Under the pieces are notes generated by a model, which did not search any database, was not told where the DNA came from, and was given only the letters and a program-made list of their open reading frames with translations. A program made the position numbers and the translations under genes. Below are positions 21,153 through 32,464 of a DNA stretch of 64,000 nt, in pieces. Source of the stretch: Hippasteria phrygiana (Eukaryota; Echinodermata; Asteroidea; Valvatida; Goniasteridae); contig JAZGUH010000371.1 in NCBI GenBank assembly GCA_037893225.1, positions 868,001 to 932,000 on the forward strand, read 5' to 3'. Positions within the stretch are counted from its first letter, which is position 1, and the number at the start of each line of letters is the position of its first letter.

Positions 21153-22858
21153 TCACTCATTCTCAGTGTCCTGCTGGTCAGTGTCCTTATCCGACTTGGT
21201 CGCTGGTACTGGAGTGGTTCCACGTGAAGATTGTTGTTGAGGAGTTGCACCAATATCCAGACTGGGTACGTAGTCCGAGAGGTTGAAGGAAGACTCCTCT
21301 AGTGGTGCACTCTGTGACCTACGAGGCTGCTGGCTGTCTGCAGGTGGCATCAGGGTCGTGAACGTGGGGGAATCACTGTGCTGAGAGGATCTTGCCTGCT
21401 GAGGGGCGGCCTGGGTCCTTAGGCCAGCTCCTGCTGACTTGGTGATTGACTCCAGCCCGGATACTGCTGATCCATCCAGGATGGATTTTGGGACTGCCAA
21501 ACACAAGGAGGAGGACCCACAGGCTTTGGGGGCCACTGAGACGGATCTGGCTGCCACTGGCCTTGCTGTGGGTAGGTCTGCTGCCAGTGACGAGGAGGAG
21601 GCATGGACAGGGTGGCTGAGGGGCGTGGTCTGGGTTGAGAGGCTGCTGGTGCTGGTGGAGGTGGTGCTGGCGCTGGCGCTGGCGCTGGCGCTGCTGCCTG
21701 GCCGGACTGCCCCATGTCATCCGCCTCACTTTCCGCGTTGGAGAGGAGCTGGAACATCTTGTTCTTGAGTTCTCTGTAGATGGGCATGGGCAGATGCTGA
21801 AAGGCATGCCCCAAGTACTCTCCAAACTTGAGGCGGTCCGGAAAGGAACAGGAGGGGGTTTGGAGGATCTGGAGCAGCTTCTCCTGTCTCTCCTTCGGGC
21901 TGGCCATCTCCGCGACAAAGTCATCTTCTTGCTCCATGGCTGGCCCTCTCCCCTTTCCTTTGCCACCTCTGGAGGTGCTGGCCGTGGTGATGGTGGAACT
22001 TGGGGTGGTGGTGAGCGGTGGCGTGGTCACAGTCGGTTCCTGCTGGTCCACGTCCTGGTCATTGTCCTCAGGATCTCCCAGGTCCGGCAGGGTGGTAGCA
22101 GCCTTGAGGCTCTGCACGTTCCTCTTCGTGACCTGGCCGATGTGCGGAAGCAGGAACTGGAAGCGGTTCCAGATCCAATGCTGCCTCTCAGTGAACTCCT
22201 ATTGCTTGCCTGGCCACTCTTGGTCCGCCTCAGCTTGCCAATCTGTGTCCTGATGCTTTCGAAGAACGTGGTCAGGGCCTTGACCTTCTTGCCCATCTTC
22301 TTGGCCAGGTCCTCCCACGCCCTGTTCTTCTTGTCGGCAAAGATGTGGTCCGTCCGCCTCTTATTGTAGATGAAGTCGTGTTGTTCTAGAAAGAGGGCCA
22401 CCTAGAATAATAATAATATAGTTGTATACAAAATCAAAACCTTGAACACCATACCAAATAATTGCAAAATGACGATATATCAGAGTAATTATTAATAAAG
22501 GAATATCACATATAAATATAACAGTTACCTCCTCTTGTTCTTCGTCACTGAGGTTTGACAGGATCCTCGCCTTCTTTGCCTTGGACCCCTGGGACCCCGG
22601 GGATGGAGTAGCTTTCCCGTCGGCAGCGTCGTCGGCCTCCTCCACGACCTCGGGCGGCTGGTCTTCCTCCTCCTGCGGGCGCTCTTCCTCTGTCGGGGGA
22701 AGATCTTGGTCGGCCCCATCTGCTGGAGGGAGGTCTTCTGGTGGAGGTGTTGGTCCCCTCGGGCTGTCCTCTCCCTCCTCTCGGCCGCGCTTGGTGCCTT
22801 TGCGGCGTCCCTTGCGGCGTCCCTTGCCCTTGCTGGAAGCCCCGGCTTTTCGTGGCAT
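21153..22858 (-). CDS. Harbinger-associated MADF/Myb-like protein
   Basis: Partner protein of the transposase; in this superfamily it binds DNA and carries the transposase to the nucleus. Exon 1 (22858 down to 22529) begins MPRKAGASSKGKGRRKGRRK, is basic then acidic and proline-rich, and ends DEEQEE before a GTAACT donor. A 127-bp intron ends in TTCTAG at 22402. Exon 2 starts VALFLEQHDFIYNKRR and includes RAWEDLAKKMGK and, in a shifted frame, WIWNRFQFLLPHIGQ, a MADF/Myb-SANT-like domain. A stretch resembling a BESS-type motif follows (FGEYLGHAFQHLPMPIYREL), then a Pro/Gln/Ser-rich tail ending in DTDQQDTENE at 21153. At least two frameshifts and a stop near 22185 mean this copy may be inactive. 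Confidence 0.75.
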
Positions 22859-23386
22859 CGTAGAGTTCTTGATAGTTCTTGAAATTCGTCGAGGTGTGTA
22901 CTAGCTGTAGCACTCCGGGAACTGTTATGACCTGATCAGTTCGGCGCCGCTTCTTATAGCCACGAAAATCGGACCTGATTCGTGGCCGATTTCGTGACTG
23001 ATTCGTACTTGATTCGTACTACATTCGGGACATTCGTGCCTGTTTCGGGATGTTTTCGGCGTGGGTCCACGAATTTGAGGGAGACACGAATGGCCAAGAA
23101 TAGCCCAGAATGCAAAAGAATCGCTTACGAAGCTGTTACGGACGATAAGAAAGTGAAAGCGGGGCATTACGCGGTTGCCACTCGCCCGCGACGCGCACGA
23201 CTCCCGTGATTTCCGTTGGTGTTCTGCCGCATAATCCGGTGCGTTTCAGAGTCATTTGTACACAGACGTACACTGTACCTGTTAAAAAGTGTACTATAAA
23301 AATCAAACATTTTATGTTATTGTGTTAAGGCGCACGTTCACATTAGCGGTTTAGAATTTTGGTGGAATTGTGTTGGAAGGACGTGT

Positions 23387-23777
23387 TCAGGGGTCGAATT
23401 TCAGGTAAAAATCTACTAGACAGCTGGGCTAGTTACACAAACATTTTACTAGACCGGAAGGTATTTCACAAGACCAATGGTAAAAATAGGAACACAGTTT
23501 TTTGAATGAGGGTGCTGTTTCAATTTTTTTTTTCTTTGCCGACCTTGTTGGGAGAGGGGTAAATGCTGTTTTGATTGAAACTCCCTGCCTCAAAACTAAA
23601 AATGGCCATTACAGAAATCATGGGGCTTTCTCAGTTATTTAGAAAAAAAACTAGACTTTAGTGATAGCATTTCACGCAGTTTATGAAACAAAATCACTAG
23701 ACCACCGGACTAGTTTGGTTCACTAGACCAATGCTCAAATCACTGGACGTGGTCCAGTGGATATTTCGATCCCTGGT
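23387..23777. mobile_element. MITE with CAGGG(A/G)TCGAAAT ends
   Basis: Begins CAGGGGTCGAATTT and ends in the near complement (ATTTCGATCCCTG). Inside, ACTAGAC occurs about seven times. The end sequence is like that of hAT-type MITEs but the flanks share only GTGTT, so the family is uncertain. Confidence 0.55.
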
Positions 23778-23789
23778 GTTGAGTTTACG

Positions 23790-24085
23790 GTAACGTCTCA
23801 TCATTCAGTTATATATTTTTAGATCAAAGTATAATTACGGTGGTTAAAAAATGAATGTTATTTTCACAATCGTAAGAATAGTGGAAACGTTGTCTCAAGT
23901 AGAACAAAAGTCGAAATTGAAATTATTTCATATTTTGTTGTATTTGATAGGGAATTTCGGTTATGGTAATAAAGTAGTAACACGATGTCTGGATGTTGTA
24001 CAGAAGGTGGATTTTTGTTATGAAGAATTCAGGCGCCGGGAACTAGTCCAAATTGTCTGCATATTGTACTGAAAGTGTTTTTACC
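23790..24085 (+). repeat. Dispersed repeat, right copy
   Basis: Counterpart of 18445-18790 in the same orientation. Harbinger and several MITEs lie between the two copies. Confidence 0.75.
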
Positions 24086-24489
24086 GTGACCTGGCTGATC
24101 CTTTTGGCCCTACATTTTGGACCTTAATTTGGGCTGCTAGCCGAATTTTCAAGGCAGGCTATGTTCACGGCTATATTCTTTGCCTACATGTACATGTATA
24201 TTGCGGTTGCCGACTAATTAGAAAATATCAATGTAAATCTTCAAAATCAGTCATCTATCTCTCTTTCAAATAGCTTACTGACGAAATGCTGGTACTTTCT
24301 GCCGATGGTTTCCAATTATTTTTGTTAGAAAGGCAACAAATTGATAATAGTTAAGACCAACCAACTTTTTAGGCTTACGCACCATTATGCATATAGGGCG
24401 AACGGGGCGCTGTTCATAATGGCCAGAATACCGTATGTGTGCACGACGACTTGCAATGGACAAATTACTTTTCCCAAGTTCCCAACGAT
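24086..24489. other. No feature recognised
   Basis: AT-rich sequence. A minus-strand open frame of 97 codons overlaps it but shows no domain and runs into the tandem repeat that follows. Confidence 0.4.
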
Positions 24490-25290
24490 TTTGTACTTTT
24501 TGTAAATGTTTCGGAATTTTAAAGATATTATCCCCTACAGCATAAAAATACATCTTGACCACATACATGTATCTAATGCGGCTCTACTGAACCGGTGCAA
24601 AAATACAGCCAACCTAATTTAATTACAGACTAAAAATTTTCCAACGATTTTTGTACCATTCTAAATGTCTGGAACGTCAATTTATTAAACAAATGGAAAG
24701 ATATCAACCCCTGACCTCTAAAGGCGCCCAAATAAAACAGTGCAGAATCAGTGACCCAACTCATTCAAATTAAAGAAGGATTTTCTGTTAAGAAAGCTGA
24801 AAATCAGCCCAAAAGAGGCAGAGTAACGTTTCCTACAATTTTGTACCATTCTAAATGCTCAAAAGTTCACATTTTTCTTAATTACATTGAAAGACCAACC
24901 CCTGACCACCAACCGAAAGGCACCCTGAATAAAACAGTGCAGAAACAGTGTCAGTCTGTGGGCCCAAGTCAAATTATCAAAAGACTTTATTTTCTTTCGG
25001 TTAAACAGAATCTGAAACAAAAAAGCTTAAAATCGGTCTTAGAGTTGCGGAATGCCGTTCCCCAACGTTTTTGTACCATTCCCAATTAATGTCCGAATAT
25101 TCATTTCTTATTAAATAAATTGAAAGATCAACCTTCGACCTCCAACCTAACTGGTGCCCCGAATACAACGGTGCAGAAAGAGTGTCAGCTTAATTCAAAT
25201 TTAAGACAAATTTTCGGGTAACAAAATGAAAATCTGTCATAAAAAGGCAGAATTCCATTCCCTCAAATTTTGCACCATTCGATCGAAGTG
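24490..25290 (+). repeat. Diverged tandem repeat, ~190-230 bp period
   Basis: The landmark TTTTGTACCATTC (or variants) recurs at about 24490, 24653, 24840, 25070 and 25267. Each unit then has a CAATTTATTAAA-like segment, GAAAGATCAACCCCTGACC, and AACAGTGCAGAA followed by TGTCAG. Units are strongly diverged, so this is an old array. No coding. Confidence 0.75.
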
Positions 25291-27293
25291 CCTTTTTTGA
25301 CACGATACAGTATAGGCCTACCCCTACAACATACTACGTATGCCTCTACCCATCTAACCTGCTTGTGTTTATAACTGGCCCATGATCGGCCTGATGCTGT
25401 ACATGGTACATGTAGATGTACACTGCAGCATTTGTACAATTGTACATGTAGTAATAATTATAACAATCTTGGCTTATTGACAAGTACCTGCTGAGTACAT
25501 GTATTGTGTCAGATTTGAATTGACAGGCTGACCCTGGAAAAGTCATAATGTACATTTTGTAGTCAAAGATCCCTGAAAATTATTTTGGTTTGGTTTAGAA
25601 AAGTCAAACCATTGGAATTGTGGTGACTTGGTCTGGAGTACAGTACATACAGGGTGCACGTACAATTGTGGTGGCAATCTACATGTAAATGTCCGGATGT
25701 CACTTCGGTTTTTTCTACATTTCTCCATTTCTCCATAAATATTACACATTATGGTGAAATGTTTACACTTAGATCTTGGAAAGTTAATAGATTAGTTAGT
25801 TATGCCCCAAACTATTCATACAATATGAAAAATCTGGTAGTTTGCTTTTCTCTTGTACATACATGTAATTAATTAAAGCTGGATTGGTGGCAGAACTTAA
25901 GCGTTACCTAATGACTTTAAGTTGGCATGTACAAATTTACATATATTTTGGTTTCACATCATTAGCATAAAAGTACATGTAGAAATATTAAATAAAATGA
26001 TTCACAATACCTCAAATTTGGCATGGGTATGTGTATGAATAATTTGGGGCATGTACGTATGCAATTAAGTAACCAAAGAGATTAAATTTTTGGAATTTAT
26101 CAGTGCAATACCGGTACAAGTACATCATTTGCAAACATAAACAAAAAAAGACTATACTAGACTAAGTAAATAGCAGTCTCAAGCATACTGTGAAATCATG
26201 TACGTGTGCTGTCGTTTTCAAGAAAAGTGGAAATTGAAAAAATGTAATAAACAAAAATGTAGTGTGCGGCCGCGCCGCTAAAGAAAAGTATTTATACTTT
26301 CTACACGTGCGTATTGCAAGCCGGCTGTCGATCTGACTTGATTCCATGTCAATTGACTTCGAGAAAACTGAAATTAAATGCATGTAGATGTTGCTTTTTT
26401 AAAAATACCTGAAACTTTACAACGATGTCGCAATCGTTCCAGGCTTGTTATTAATCTGTGGAGGTACTATTCCTGCGATGTTTATACATCAAGGCCTACT
26501 TATGAGTTACGATGTCGCAACAGCAAATGTTGTTATTTCGAAGTAGCCCAGAGCTGCACGTGCACTGCCGTGTGCTGACTCGGATTAGATGGCACGTGTG
26601 CGAGGTGGACTCACTGAACTGTGTGATTGGTCTACTACGGCTTATTCTTGGCCCATATCTTCATGTGGAATTTTGTTGGTTGTTCGAGGCGGACCAGATG
26701 TCGCAACGTTCGTAATAGCCTGCGATTGGGCAACTCTACGGAATGTGCCACTATCTTCTTGGTATACCTGTAAAGGGTTCTTATATGAAGGGACGGCGCT
26801 GTCCAAAATCTCGAGCTCCCACACATGTACATTGTAGTTGCCCTTCGGTGCATTCACTCGGCCAGCGCCGCTGCCGATCGCAATCGCTGCCGCATGGTAC
26901 TGCACGTTCATGGCGAACATTTGCATCAAAATGCAAGCGAGCAGCAGTTTGCACTAACCGGTTGAATGACCGAAGTCGCATTGCGGACGTTGAATGGCTT
27001 AAATGTTCGATGCTTATGGCAAACGCTGGCTTATGGGTTTTAGGAAATATCTGTGGCTGCAAATTTCAGCCTCTGGGCAATGTTGCGTTCTGCCGACGAT
27101 AGGCAGCTTTTTTATTGTTTATGCCAACGATTCGACCGGACGTACCACCGTGCACCACTGCACGTATACGTGCCACACAGTCGAGTCGTGCAACATCAAG
27201 GTTTGAATGTCGATCTTTTTTCGCCGCTGTGCACGGTGCTGAAATTTCTAAAATGCCGTGGATTAAAATATAAGTGTAAAAATTGTGCGTATT
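25291..27293. other. Unassigned stretch with dispersed repeats
   Basis: TACATGTA motifs are frequent. About 25718-25770 resembles 62582-62640 (shared TATTACACATTAT and AATGTTTACAC), and 26125-26215 resembles 33690-33800 (TTTGCAAACATAAA, TACTAGACT, GTAAATAG, AGTCTCAAGCAT, GTGAAATCATG), so parts belong to a multicopy family. From 26500 to 27260 the base composition rises in GC. No protein domain recognised. Confidence 0.45.
26642..26959 (-). CDS. Unrecognised open frame with hydrophobic start
   Basis: On the minus strand, after a TAG near 26960, the frame reads KLLLACILMQMFAMN then a region ending HEDMGQE before a stop at 26642, about 105 residues. The start is hydrophobic like a signal peptide, but there is no methionine before the hydrophobic run, so it would need an upstream exon or a start inside it. 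I do not recognise the protein, and chance is a realistic alternative. Confidence 0.15.
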
Positions 27294-29720
27294 GCCGATT
27301 TCACGAAACTCTTCTTAACTTATTACTCATCTTAGGACTTAAGATGAGTTCCTGCTCTAAGATCGATCTTAGCTAAGACGCGTCCTAAGATCAATTTCAC
27401 TAAACCCTTCTTAAGCAAGGCGCATCTGAAATACAGATTATTGGACGAGGATGACCTTTCACATGCCACGGCTGTATCATGTTCAATTTGGCACTTTCAC
27501 GCAACAGCCGTCGGATGTGTACACACTTGCATCTGCTGAAATCATCTGATCGTCTGTTTTATAAAAATGCTTGTACAGGGCAACTTATGTCATCTGGAAT
27601 CTGCAAATACCGGTAATTCCATTTCGTGTTATGAACCCGATCCGATTAGCTGTTTTAACAGTTGAAAAATATGAAAAAGGCCTAACTGTTCGGTGTAATA
27701 AAATGAAATGTATCGATGTTATTCCTTTTTGACTACGATGTTAATGTGCAAAAAAAAATAGTTCAGAATCAATCCACCTTCTTATTGTTATTTGAGTATT
27801 CATAATACAGCCGTTAGTGGTTTTCTGTATGCGTGTTTATAGAGCTCTGTGGATCCGTTATGCCCCAACTAAGGACCGTCCAAACAGTCCAGAGTTTATT
27901 TTGTTAGGGCAGTCTTGTAAATAGGCCTAGTCAAGGAATTCCTCAACTATTGATAAGACTGACCCAACAAATACTTGGGACTGTCCCAACTATAGTTGGC
28001 ACCATCGCCATACTTTGGGCGTAACAGATCTACAAGAAATCATACATGTGCACTGTTTCATACATGTAAATGCTCCGTATGTATAGTTGCCTATCTGAAA
28101 CAACTGCCCTTAACCCTAAGAGTCCTGAATCCTCCAATTTTAATGTGATTCTATCTCCACACACCCTCGGGAGTTTATAGGGGTGTCATATAGGTTAAAT
28201 CGCCTAAGTATGAAAAAAAAAACTCCCCACTTGATTTGAATAATTTGTCCTTTGTATAATACGCCAAAATTAATTCAGGCTTTATTCCCCGGCTATATTT
28301 GCGTTTTTGCTTGTTAATTTTCTGTGCACTTTCTACAAAATTAGGCCTAGTATTTGAAGTATAGTCATTGAATGCTGATTAATATTACACTCACCCGGGT
28401 ATCTGCAACCCTTTCTAGAAATTTGAATATTCCCTGCCTGGTAAACCTATATCTTGAGGATTTCCTCGTCATTTAGATTATCTAGTGGATCTCGGAATAT
28501 CCTCTCTCTCCTAATTGCCCGCCGAGCTTTGTAATCAGCGAGAAGCATAAGCGCCATTGTTGCTTTTCAGAAAATTGTACGTGTTCGCGTAGATACCCTT
28601 ACGAAATACTCTTATAAGAAACTTATAAGAAACTTATAAGAAACTTATAAGAAACTTATAAGAAACTTATAAGAAACTTATAAGAAACTTATAAGAAACT
28701 TATAAGAAACTTATAAGAAACTTATAAGAAACTTATAAGAAACTTATAAGAATTTTATGAAATTCTTAGAACAGTCTTATAAGAATCTTATAAGAATCTT
28801 ATAAGAATCGTATAAGAATCGTATAAGTTTTTTATATGCAAATTAGTAAGATCTTATAAGAATTATACTGGAATCTTATAAGAATCTGATAAGAATTATA
28901 CTGGAATCTTATAAGAATCTTATAAGAATCTAGATTTTTGCACTGATTTCTTTAATACTTTTTCTTTATTATCTACAAGTTGAAAGCAATCCACAGCTGT
29001 TTTAGCTTCAAATTTGTGAGACTGAGAGTTTTAATGCATCTTACATACTGGATATAATGTAACATGTGTAAGAAACTAATGCAGTGAAATTTCTATAGGC
29101 TATAGTTAACAAATAGCTGAATCTGTAATGCCTCACAGGATATCTGTGGTTAGATTACACATGATGATTTATCACCAAATTTATCGTTATAAACTTCTTC
29201 AAGTGGATATCTTCTTGCTGCAAATGCTGTATGATTAGTCTGTCCAATTGGTCTGTCTGAAATAAAAACAAAATCAGAAATAATATATTATACATGTTAT
29301 ACAAAAAACTTCCAAGTTGTCTTAGTTAAATAGCTGTTCACCAGAAATTAGTAAATTAAATTATAGTAAGCCATTAAAAAAAAAATTCACTTATCATTTG
29401 AAATTTCATAATTTCAACATGTTCAATTCTTTACTGTACGGTCATGACGGTCACAACTGTTTTATCACTAACACAAAGCAACAATGGAGACAATCTTTAC
29501 AGAATATTGAGCAAAAATAAAATTGTGTAAGCCAAAAAAAGGGAATGTGTCGACCCCCAGACCGATTTTAAGTTGAGACGAGTTCAGCCGCGTTGCTAAG
29601 GAAGTTTAGACGTGTTGAACGCGTCCTAATTTTGGTGAAATCGATCCTAAGACGAGTCGCGAGTTAAGACGAGTTACTCTTCCTAAGACTCGTCTTATAT
29701 TAGCGTTTCGTGAAATCGGC
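27294..29720. mobile_element. DNA transposon, 16-bp inverted ends, no transposase
   Basis: GCCGATTTCACGAAAC at 27294-27309 is matched by its exact complement at 29705-29720. Both subterminal regions repeat the words CTAAGA, CTTAG and ATC(G/A)ATTTCAC (for example 27385-27416 and 29620-29700). The 2.4-kb interior has no transposase. It contains an 11-bp tandem array at 28611-28931 and otherwise AT-rich unrelated sequence. Superfamily unassigned; the target duplication could not be fixed. Confidence 0.7.
28611..28931. repeat. 11-bp CTTATAAGAAA tandem array
   Basis: Thirteen nearly perfect head-to-tail copies of CTTATAAGAAA span 28611-28753. Variants TCTTATAAGAA and TCGTATAAGAA continue at 28773-28820 and, more loosely, at 28852-28931. 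Each unit contains the palindrome CTTATAAG. Confidence 0.95.
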
Positions 29721-29815
29721 CCCTGGACTCCGTACAAGAAAAAAAAAGTGGGGTAGTATAATCGCCTTAAACAAGGTTATGATCAGTCATTACCAGTCGT
29801 CCAGTCTTGAGAAAA

Positions 29816-29998
29816 AATATACCACACTCCTTTGTCCCTTGCTGTCCCCTCCCCTGATGCACACCCTTTGATGTTCACCCTCTGCCACTCTCCTTTGGTC
29901 CAATCTCTCTTTGTGTTTTTCAATCCTTACTTGTTTGGGTTTCCCATACAGGTTTGTTTCTTGTACACTATCATTTGCCTTCGAGAAAGAACTTGCCA
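29816..29998 (+). repeat. 3' tail of a Penelope-like element, isolated copy
   Basis: Shares CCACACTCCTTTGTCCC, TTTGATGTTCACCC/TTTGATGTTTACCC, GTTTGTTTCTTGTAC and CATTTGCCTT(C/T)GAGAAAGAACTTGC with 36808-37060, in the same orientation. It is a 5'-truncated copy of the family represented at 35311-37080. Confidence 0.8.
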
Positions 29999-31325
29999 AT
30001 TTTGTTGATTTAAAAAAATATACAATGTAATATCATTTAGAAGGTTCAGATACTTAAAAATATTAAATTTTAAATCATCCACCGAGATCGAGGGGAGTAC
30101 AAGTTGACTTGGGTACGAGTTGACAGGGCACATGGTGTCAGACACCAAAATAATCACACACCATAAAATAGATTACCCCAAGCAAAGCCAAAGCCTCCAA
30201 GCAAAGCCTTTTTATTTACGTTTTAATGTATACCTGTAATACTAAGACCACTGAGCACTTCCGCTGCCCCAGTATCTGAACAACATTCACTTTCTCAAGA
30301 TCAATAACTCCTGCCCGCTCTTTGATCATATGGCGGAATTCTGCGTAAAACCGCAGCTGACACATTCCATTGACAGAGTAACAAGATAAGATATAAACAG
30401 CATATTGGCCGGCCACATTATTGACACTTCCATTCACTGCATTTTGGTTGACGCATTGTTTTCAAAACACCGCCAGACGGTTCGGGTCTTTCGGGTCGAA
30501 ACAGAGTTGGAAATGGATCAATTTGTCTTTATTTATTTACCTCTTTTTTGGTCTAAAATCTTACTTTGAATTTTTCACCTTAAGTTTTGGGTACCCGGCA
30601 CAGACCTACAATATATTAAACAAAATAAATATGAAACTGACTTTTATGCAGTCACTGTGCTGTGGTATTAAGTACTCTAGCTATGCCGTCCAACGCGACG
30701 GTGTGCCCAGCCAACTAGCAGCCCCATGCATGGTGCGTTATTACACGTTGGACACACGTGGAATTGTAACCAAAGCCGTTTATCTCGTACTCGACCACTG
30801 GCCCATTTCTTGTCGCAATTTATCAAAAGTTTTTTATTGAAACAGATGACGATCCTTGTTGGTCCGTTTCTTTGTTGGTTATCGACTGGATTTTATGAAA
30901 GTACGAAGTTCCAGAATCATTTTTACAATTTGCATATGACTTACACGTACATGTACTATATGCCACATGAGCATGTACTATACCGGCTGAACATTCAACA
31001 GCGTGCTGTCTTTAAGAGCAACACCACACACAGGTGGGTCGTTTTTCGCAGGGCACTTCGGCCATAGTTATTATAGTGGACAGTCTAGCCGTGAAAAATT
31101 ATTTTCTACAAGGGGCATCACGGCAATTAAAATGGCCGCCGTGACACATGGCCGTCGTGAATTTCAAAAGTTGAGTCTTGTCGCGCTGCTGAGGTTAACA
31201 ATTTTTTTTAAAAGAGTTAGTAGGCATGGATGTTTGTAATTGTGGGCATACTCGGGCGGTATATTTTGACTGGCCAGCCGGACCATTTGGGAAGGGTTTT
31301 CAGCTGTTCCATTTGCCATTTCCAT
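29999..31325. other. No gene recognised
   Basis: Several short open frames overlap here without domain signatures. One from 30846 begins with a hydrophobic stretch (MTILVGPFLCWLSTGFY). A membrane-anchor exon of the sialyltransferase would be expected upstream of 32284, but nothing else ties this frame to that gene. Confidence 0.3.
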
Positions 31326-32130
31326 TTGCCGTGCCCCTGATTTCTGTAGCCATGCCCCTGATTTCTGCATAGCCTAAATAAGTTGCCCCTGATTTCTGTA
31401 TAGCCTTTGCCCCTGATTTCTGTAGCCATGCCCCTGATTTCTGCATAGCCTAAGTTGCTCCTGATTTCTTTAGCCATGCCCCTGATTTCTGCATAGCCTG
31501 AGTTGCCCCTGATTTATGTAGCCATGCCCCTAATGTCTGTATAGCTTTTGCCCCTGATTTCTGTAGCCATATGCCCCCAATTTCTGCATAGCCTAAGTTG
31601 CCCCTGATTTCTTTAGCCATGCCCCTGATTTCTGCATAGCCTAATAAGTTGCCCCTGATTTCTGTAGCCATGCCCCTGATTTCTGTATAGCCTTTGCCCC
31701 TGATTTCTGTATAGCCTTTGCCCCTGATTTCTGTATAGCCTTTGCCCCTGATTTCTGTAGCCATGCCCCTAATGTCTGTATAGCTTTTGCCCCTGATTTC
31801 TGCAAAGCCTAAGTTGCCCCTGATTTCTCTAGCCATGCCCCTGATTTCTCTAGCCATGCCCCTGATTTCTCTAGCCATGCCCCTGATTTCTCTAGCCATG
31901 CCCCTGATAGGCTTTGCCCCTGATGTCTGTATAGCCTTTGCCCCTGATTTCTGTATATATAGCCTTTGCCCCTGATGTCTGTATATATAGCCTTTGCCCC
32001 TGATGTCTGTATAGCCTTTGCCCCTGGTGTCTGTAGCCATGTCCCTATTATAGTTTCTGTACACATACATGTATGCCCCTCATCAGTGATGTCTGTAGCC
32101 ATGCCCCTGAATGTCTGTAGCCATTCCCCT
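31326..32130. repeat. GCCCCTGATTTCTGTA minisatellite
   Basis: About 30 copies of GCCCCTGATTTCTGTAGCC(AT) or GCCCCTGATTTCTGTATAGCC(TTT), 19-27 bp long, run head to tail. Variants (TTTCTCTAGCC, GATGTCTGTATAGCC) are clustered, which indicates local expansion. The long minus-strand open frame here, rich in EIRGM repeats, is a by-product of the array. Confidence 0.95.
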
Positions 32131-32283
32131 GTAAGCCAGTGAAGTCTTTTTTCCTCACAGACTTTCTGAAAATTCTTAGTTAATACCTGTATAGATGTAC
32201 TTCAGATTGGAAACTCCACCTTTGTTCATTGTTCTTTGACCAAATGACCTTTGACCCTTGTTGTTTTACAACTATTTTTGCAG

Positions 32284-32464
32284 ACCTCTTGCCGTGAACA
32301 GTTTCCAGGCATGGCATGCACTACTGCTTGAACAAACAGCAGAGAATAAACAGCGTGGGTCTGATGAGACAACCTCTGAAATGTTGTCTGAGACCGAACT
32401 GGTTCAGCTGAAGAATGGCACCCCAGAGTATACCTTCAGAAGGAATGACTTATTTGCTCCATCG
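32284..32464 (+). CDS. ST6GALNAC1/2-like: Sialyltransferase exon (stem region)
   Basis: Acceptor TATTTTTGCAG ends at 32283 and donor GTATGC starts at 32465. The exon is 181 bp; it supplies the last base of a split codon, then reads PLAVNSFQAWHALLLEQ and ends RRNDLFAPS in phase 0. It has no catalytic motif and is hydrophilic (rich in E, T, Q), as expected for the stem between a Golgi membrane anchor and the catalytic domain. Phase 0 matches the next exon at 40689. Assignment rests on splice sites, phase and position, not on a conserved motif, so it is less certain than the later exons. The 5' exon(s) with the transmembrane anchor were not found. Confidence 0.6.

Larger units (their letters stand above)
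19548..23166. mobile_element. PIF/Harbinger DNA transposon
   Basis: 3,619 bp flanked by TTA on both sides (19545-19547 and 23167-23169), the 3-bp target duplication preferred by PIF/Harbinger elements. The ends are 16-bp perfect inverted repeats, TGCCCCGCTTTCACTT. The interior has two convergent genes, a transposase (plus, internally deleted) and a MADF/Myb-like partner (minus), the standard two-gene plan of the superfamily. Both subterminal regions are full of TACGA and TTCGTG motifs. The element looks comparatively young because ends and target duplication are intact. Confidence 0.92.

Noticed and set aside
21439..22369. Long plus-strand frames opposite the MADF/Myb-like gene
   Set aside because: They are antisense shadows of GC-rich proline/alanine codons; the minus strand gives the coherent protein with splice sites.
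28611..28753. CRISPR-like or telomeric array
   Set aside because: Units are contiguous 11-mers without spacers, in a eukaryotic DNA transposon, and do not match TTAGGG.
30846..30900. Hydrophobic start MTILVGPFLCWLSTGFY as the missing membrane-anchor exon of the sialyltransferase
   Set aside because: Position and hydrophobicity are suggestive, but there is no basic cytoplasmic tail, no convincing donor, and no conservation evidence.
31450..32070. Minus-strand open frame rich in EIRGM repeats across the minisatellite
   Set aside because: It is created by the repeat unit length being compatible with a frame; composition and variants follow the DNA repeat, not protein constraint.
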